Positions 61,883-64,000 of a stretch of 64,000 bases of DNA are shown here, piece after piece (the stretch's first letter is position 1; every line of letters begins with the position of its first letter). The notes under the pieces were generated by a model, which saw only the letters and a program-made list of their open reading frames with translations, was not told the origin of the DNA and ran no database searches. A program made the translations under genes and the position numbers. Source of the DNA: Mesobacillus boroniphilus (GTDB lineage Bacteria; Bacillota; Bacilli; Bacillales; Cytobacillaceae); NCBI RefSeq assembly GCF_018424685.1, contig NZ_QTKX01000001.1, positions 1,550,001 through 1,614,000 on the forward strand, written 5' to 3'.

Positions 61883-64000
61883 TTATTTGGCAATAACAGC
61901 CTCTTTTTCATTGTTTCTCTCATGACGGATCGTTGCCTGTGCAGCAGCCAGCCTGGCAAGCGGCACACGGTATGGAGAACAACTTACGTAGTCAAGTCCC
62001 GCATTGTAGCAGAATTCGATCGAACTCTTTTCACCGCCGTGCTCTCCGCAAATACCAGTCTTTAGGCCAGGCTTAGTCTGGCGGCCAAGTTCCACACCTG
62101 TCTCAACCAACTTACCCACTCCCTCACGATCAAGGACTGCAAATGGATTTTCAGTAAGGACTTTTTGTTCGATATACGCCTGAAGGAACTTCCCTTCAGC
62201 ATCGTCGCGGCTGTAACCGAATGTTGTCTGTGTCAGGTCATTCGTACCAAATGAGAAGAAGTCAGCTTCCTCGGCGATTTGGTCTGCAGTCAATGCAGCA
62301 CGCGGTATTTCAATCATTGTTCCAACAGTATATTCAAAATCTTTTCCAGTTTCTTCTTTAATGCTTTGCGCAGCTGCGTTTACCAGCTCACGCATTTCCT
62401 TCAACTCATTGACATGACCGACTAGCGGAATCATGATTTCAGGCTGTGCATCGATACCCTTATCAGCCAAGTTCGCTACAGCATAGAAAATCGCTCTTGC
62501 CTGCATTTCATAGATTTCCGGATGAATCATACCAAGGCGGCAGCCACGGTGGCCAAGCATCGGATTGAATTCGTCCAATTGCCGTACCTTCTTAAGCAAT
62601 GCTTCCTTTTCCTTAAGCTCTTTCGATTCTGGGTCCAGGATTTGCAATTTCGTAATCTCAACAATAAGTTCTTCTTTATCAGGCAAGAACTCATGTAAAG
62701 GCGGATCCAGCAAACGAATTGTTACAGGCAGGCCCTGCATCACTTCAAGGATTCCTTCAAAATCCCCCTGTTGCATCGGCAGTAGTTCATCAAGTGCTGC
62801 GTTTCGTTCATCGTATGTTTCAGCAAGGATCATTTTCTGGACAATAGGCACCCTTGCTGCGTCCATAAACATATGTTCAGTACGGCATAGACCAATACCG
62901 CCTGCACCAAATTCCAGTGCCTTGGCTGAATCCTCAGGATTATCTGCGTTGGCACGGACTCCAATTTTACGCTCTTCATCAGCCCATGCGAGCAATAGCT
63001 GGAACTCTTCTGAAAGCTCAGGTTCGATCATCGGGATTTCACCAAGCATGATTTCACCAGTTCCACCGTCAATTGTAATGATATCACTATGTTTTACTAC
63101 CACTTCACCAACACGGAATTGTTTTTCATGCAAATCAATTTTCATTGCTTCGCAGCCACATATACATGCTTTCCCCATTCCCCGCGCTACTACAGCGGCG
63201 TGGCTTGTCATACCACCACGACTCGTAACGACAGCCTGTGCCGCAATGATTCCATGGATATCATCTGGAGTTGTTTCTGGTCGGACAAGAATGACCTTTT
63301 GGCCATCATTTGCAAGCTGTTCTGCCTCATCCGCATCAAACACTACTTTCCCGGTAGCGGCACCTGGTGAAGCAGGCAGTCCTTTTGCCAGCTGATTGCG
63401 CTCGAAATTCTCATCAATTCGGCGGTGCAGAAGCTGATCCAGTTGTTCTGGATCCACGCGAAGCAGAGCGGTCTTCTTATCAATGATCCCTTCCTTGACC
63501 AGTTCCGTGGCAATGCGGATTGCTGCTTGAGCAGTACGTTTCCCAGTTCGAGTTTGAAGGATGAACAACTCTCCGCGCTCTACTGTGAATTCAATATCCT
63601 GCATATCCTCGTAATGCTGTTCAAGACGATTGCAAGTATCAACGAATTGCTGATAAACGGCAGGCATTTCATCCTTTAATGTCTGGATTGGCTGTGGTGT
63701 CCGGATGCCTGCAACGACATCTTCTCCCTGGGCATTGATTAAGTATTCGCCGTACAATATACTCTCTCCAGTGGATGGGTCACGAGTAAATGCTACACCA
63801 GTACCGGAATCATTGCCCATATTCCCGAAAACCATGCTCTGGATATTGACAGCAGTTCCCAGGTGTGAAGGAATTTTATTCAAACGGCGGTAAACAATCG
63901 CACGCTGGTTATTCCAGGAATCAAATACAGCGTTGATGGAAAGGAATAACTGTTCCTTAGGATCCTGTGGGAAAGGCTTTCTTGTATGTTTTGTCACAAT
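61883..64000 (-). CDS. ppdK: Pyruvate, phosphate dikinase, C-terminal part (runs off window)
   Basis: The last about 705 residues of a roughly 880-residue enzyme; the N-terminal nucleotide-binding part is past the right edge. It interconverts pyruvate, ATP and Pi with PEP, AMP and PPi. The phospho-histidine is in GGMTSHAAVVARGMGKACICG. The PEP-binding barrel has GLCRTEHMF, EIMIPLVG, SFGTNDLTQTTFGYSRDD and the active-site Cys in GICGEHGGE. No stop or frameshift is seen. Upstream, its bifunctional regulator is out of view. Confidence 0.95.
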   Translation of the reverse strand: MVTKHTRKPFPQDPKEQLFLSINAVFDSWNNQRAIVYRRLNKIPSHLGTAVNIQSMVFGNMGNDSGTGVAFTRDPSTGESILYGEYLINAQGEDVVAGIRTPQPIQTLKDEMPAVYQQFVDTCNRLEQHYEDMQDIEFTVERGELFILQTRTGKRTAQAAIRIATELVKEGIIDKKTALLRVDPEQLDQLLHRRIDENFERNQLAKGLPASPGAATGKVVFDADEAEQLANDGQKVILVRPETTPDDIHGIIAAQAVVTSRGGMTSHAAVVARGMGKACICGCEAMKIDLHEKQFRVGEVVVKHSDIITIDGGTGEIMLGEIPMIEPELSEEFQLLLAWADEERKIGVRANADNPEDSAKALEFGAGGIGLCRTEHMFMDAARVPIVQKMILAETYDERNAALDELLPMQQGDFEGILEVMQGLPVTIRLLDPPLHEFLPDKEELIVEITKLQILDPESKELKEKEALLKKVRQLDEFNPMLGHRGCRLGMIHPEIYEMQARAIFYAVANLADKGIDAQPEIMIPLVGHVNELKEMRELVNAAAQSIKEETGKDFEYTVGTMIEIPRAALTADQIAEEADFFSFGTNDLTQTTFGYSRDDAEGKFLQAYIEQKVLTENPFAVLDREGVGKLVETGVELGRQTKPGLKTGICGEHGGEKSSIEFCYNAGLDYVSCSPYRVPLARLAAAQATIRHERNNEKEAVIAK

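Noticed and set aside
62565..63395. 276-codon ORF antisense to ppdK
   Set aside because: Shadow of a highly conserved gene with strong codon bias; Ser-rich artificial product and no RBS.

Overview
The window looks like a low-GC, endospore-forming Bacillaceae chromosome, close to Bacillus/Mesobacillus. Evidence is Gram-positive ribosome binding sites, many intrinsic terminators, a hut operon with HutP, stressosome proteins, spore coat genes, a SleL-type spore enzyme and a T-box before argS. The genus is inferred, not proven. Selenocysteine use is uncommon in this family and narrows the choice.

Layout. 1-9 kb: MFS fragment, second FtsH-like protease, RsbR-like STAS protein, MerR/TipAS regulator with its operator, a hydrolase, a uracil-glycosylase-fold protein and a nuclease-DinG helicase. 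9-12 kb: a secreted subtilase followed by an RNPP-type HTH-TPR regulator and, 14 bases after it, a 30-codon exported peptide gene, which reads as a quorum-sensing cassette. 12-19 kb: GNAT, threonine aldolase, CBS protein, small Bacillus proteins, and an rsbS-rsbT-glyoxalase operon. 19-25 kb: LysM-NlpC/P60 hydrolase, a DUF1657/DUF1657/DUF421 cluster resembling the flanks of mobile spoVA operons, and a radical SAM-SPASM enzyme. 25-30 kb: HesB-like protein, T-box-argS, GNAT, ECF sigma factor with a membrane anti-sigma-like partner.

30-39 kb is the most unusual part. An OsmC-family gene (29857-30327, minus) and a thioredoxin-like gene (36053-36382, plus) each carry an in-frame TGA exactly where the family has its redox cysteine. 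Each has a GC-rich or stable hairpin whose loop starts 26-27 nt after the TGA. selB, the Sec-specific elongation factor, lies beside the second gene. I read both as selenoproteins. selA, selC and selD are not in the window. Between them are LysE, HIT, two Nudix and three methyltransferase genes.

39-45 kb: the complete histidine-utilisation operon hutP-hutH-hutU-hutI-hutG, with a sigma-A promoter and a HutP-type UAG-triplet attenuator, and with an intergenic repeat element inserted between attenuator and hutH. 45-53 kb: spore-surface cluster: a CotY/CotZ-type protein with a ten-unit hexapeptide repeat, and four CsxC/SPOCS-like proteins, followed by a chromosomal ParM-like actin plus ribbon-helix-helix partner. 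53-64 kb: glutaminase, UbiB kinase with a phasin-like partner, SleL-like enzyme, Suv3-like helicase, and the 3' part of ppdK.

Five copies of a 50-270 bp structured repeat family (about 2225, 22277, 24778, 44396, 50172) are scattered between genes. No tRNA, rRNA, CRISPR array, transposase or prophage was seen. Many start codons were moved inward from the longest ORF because a clear RBS supports the inner start.
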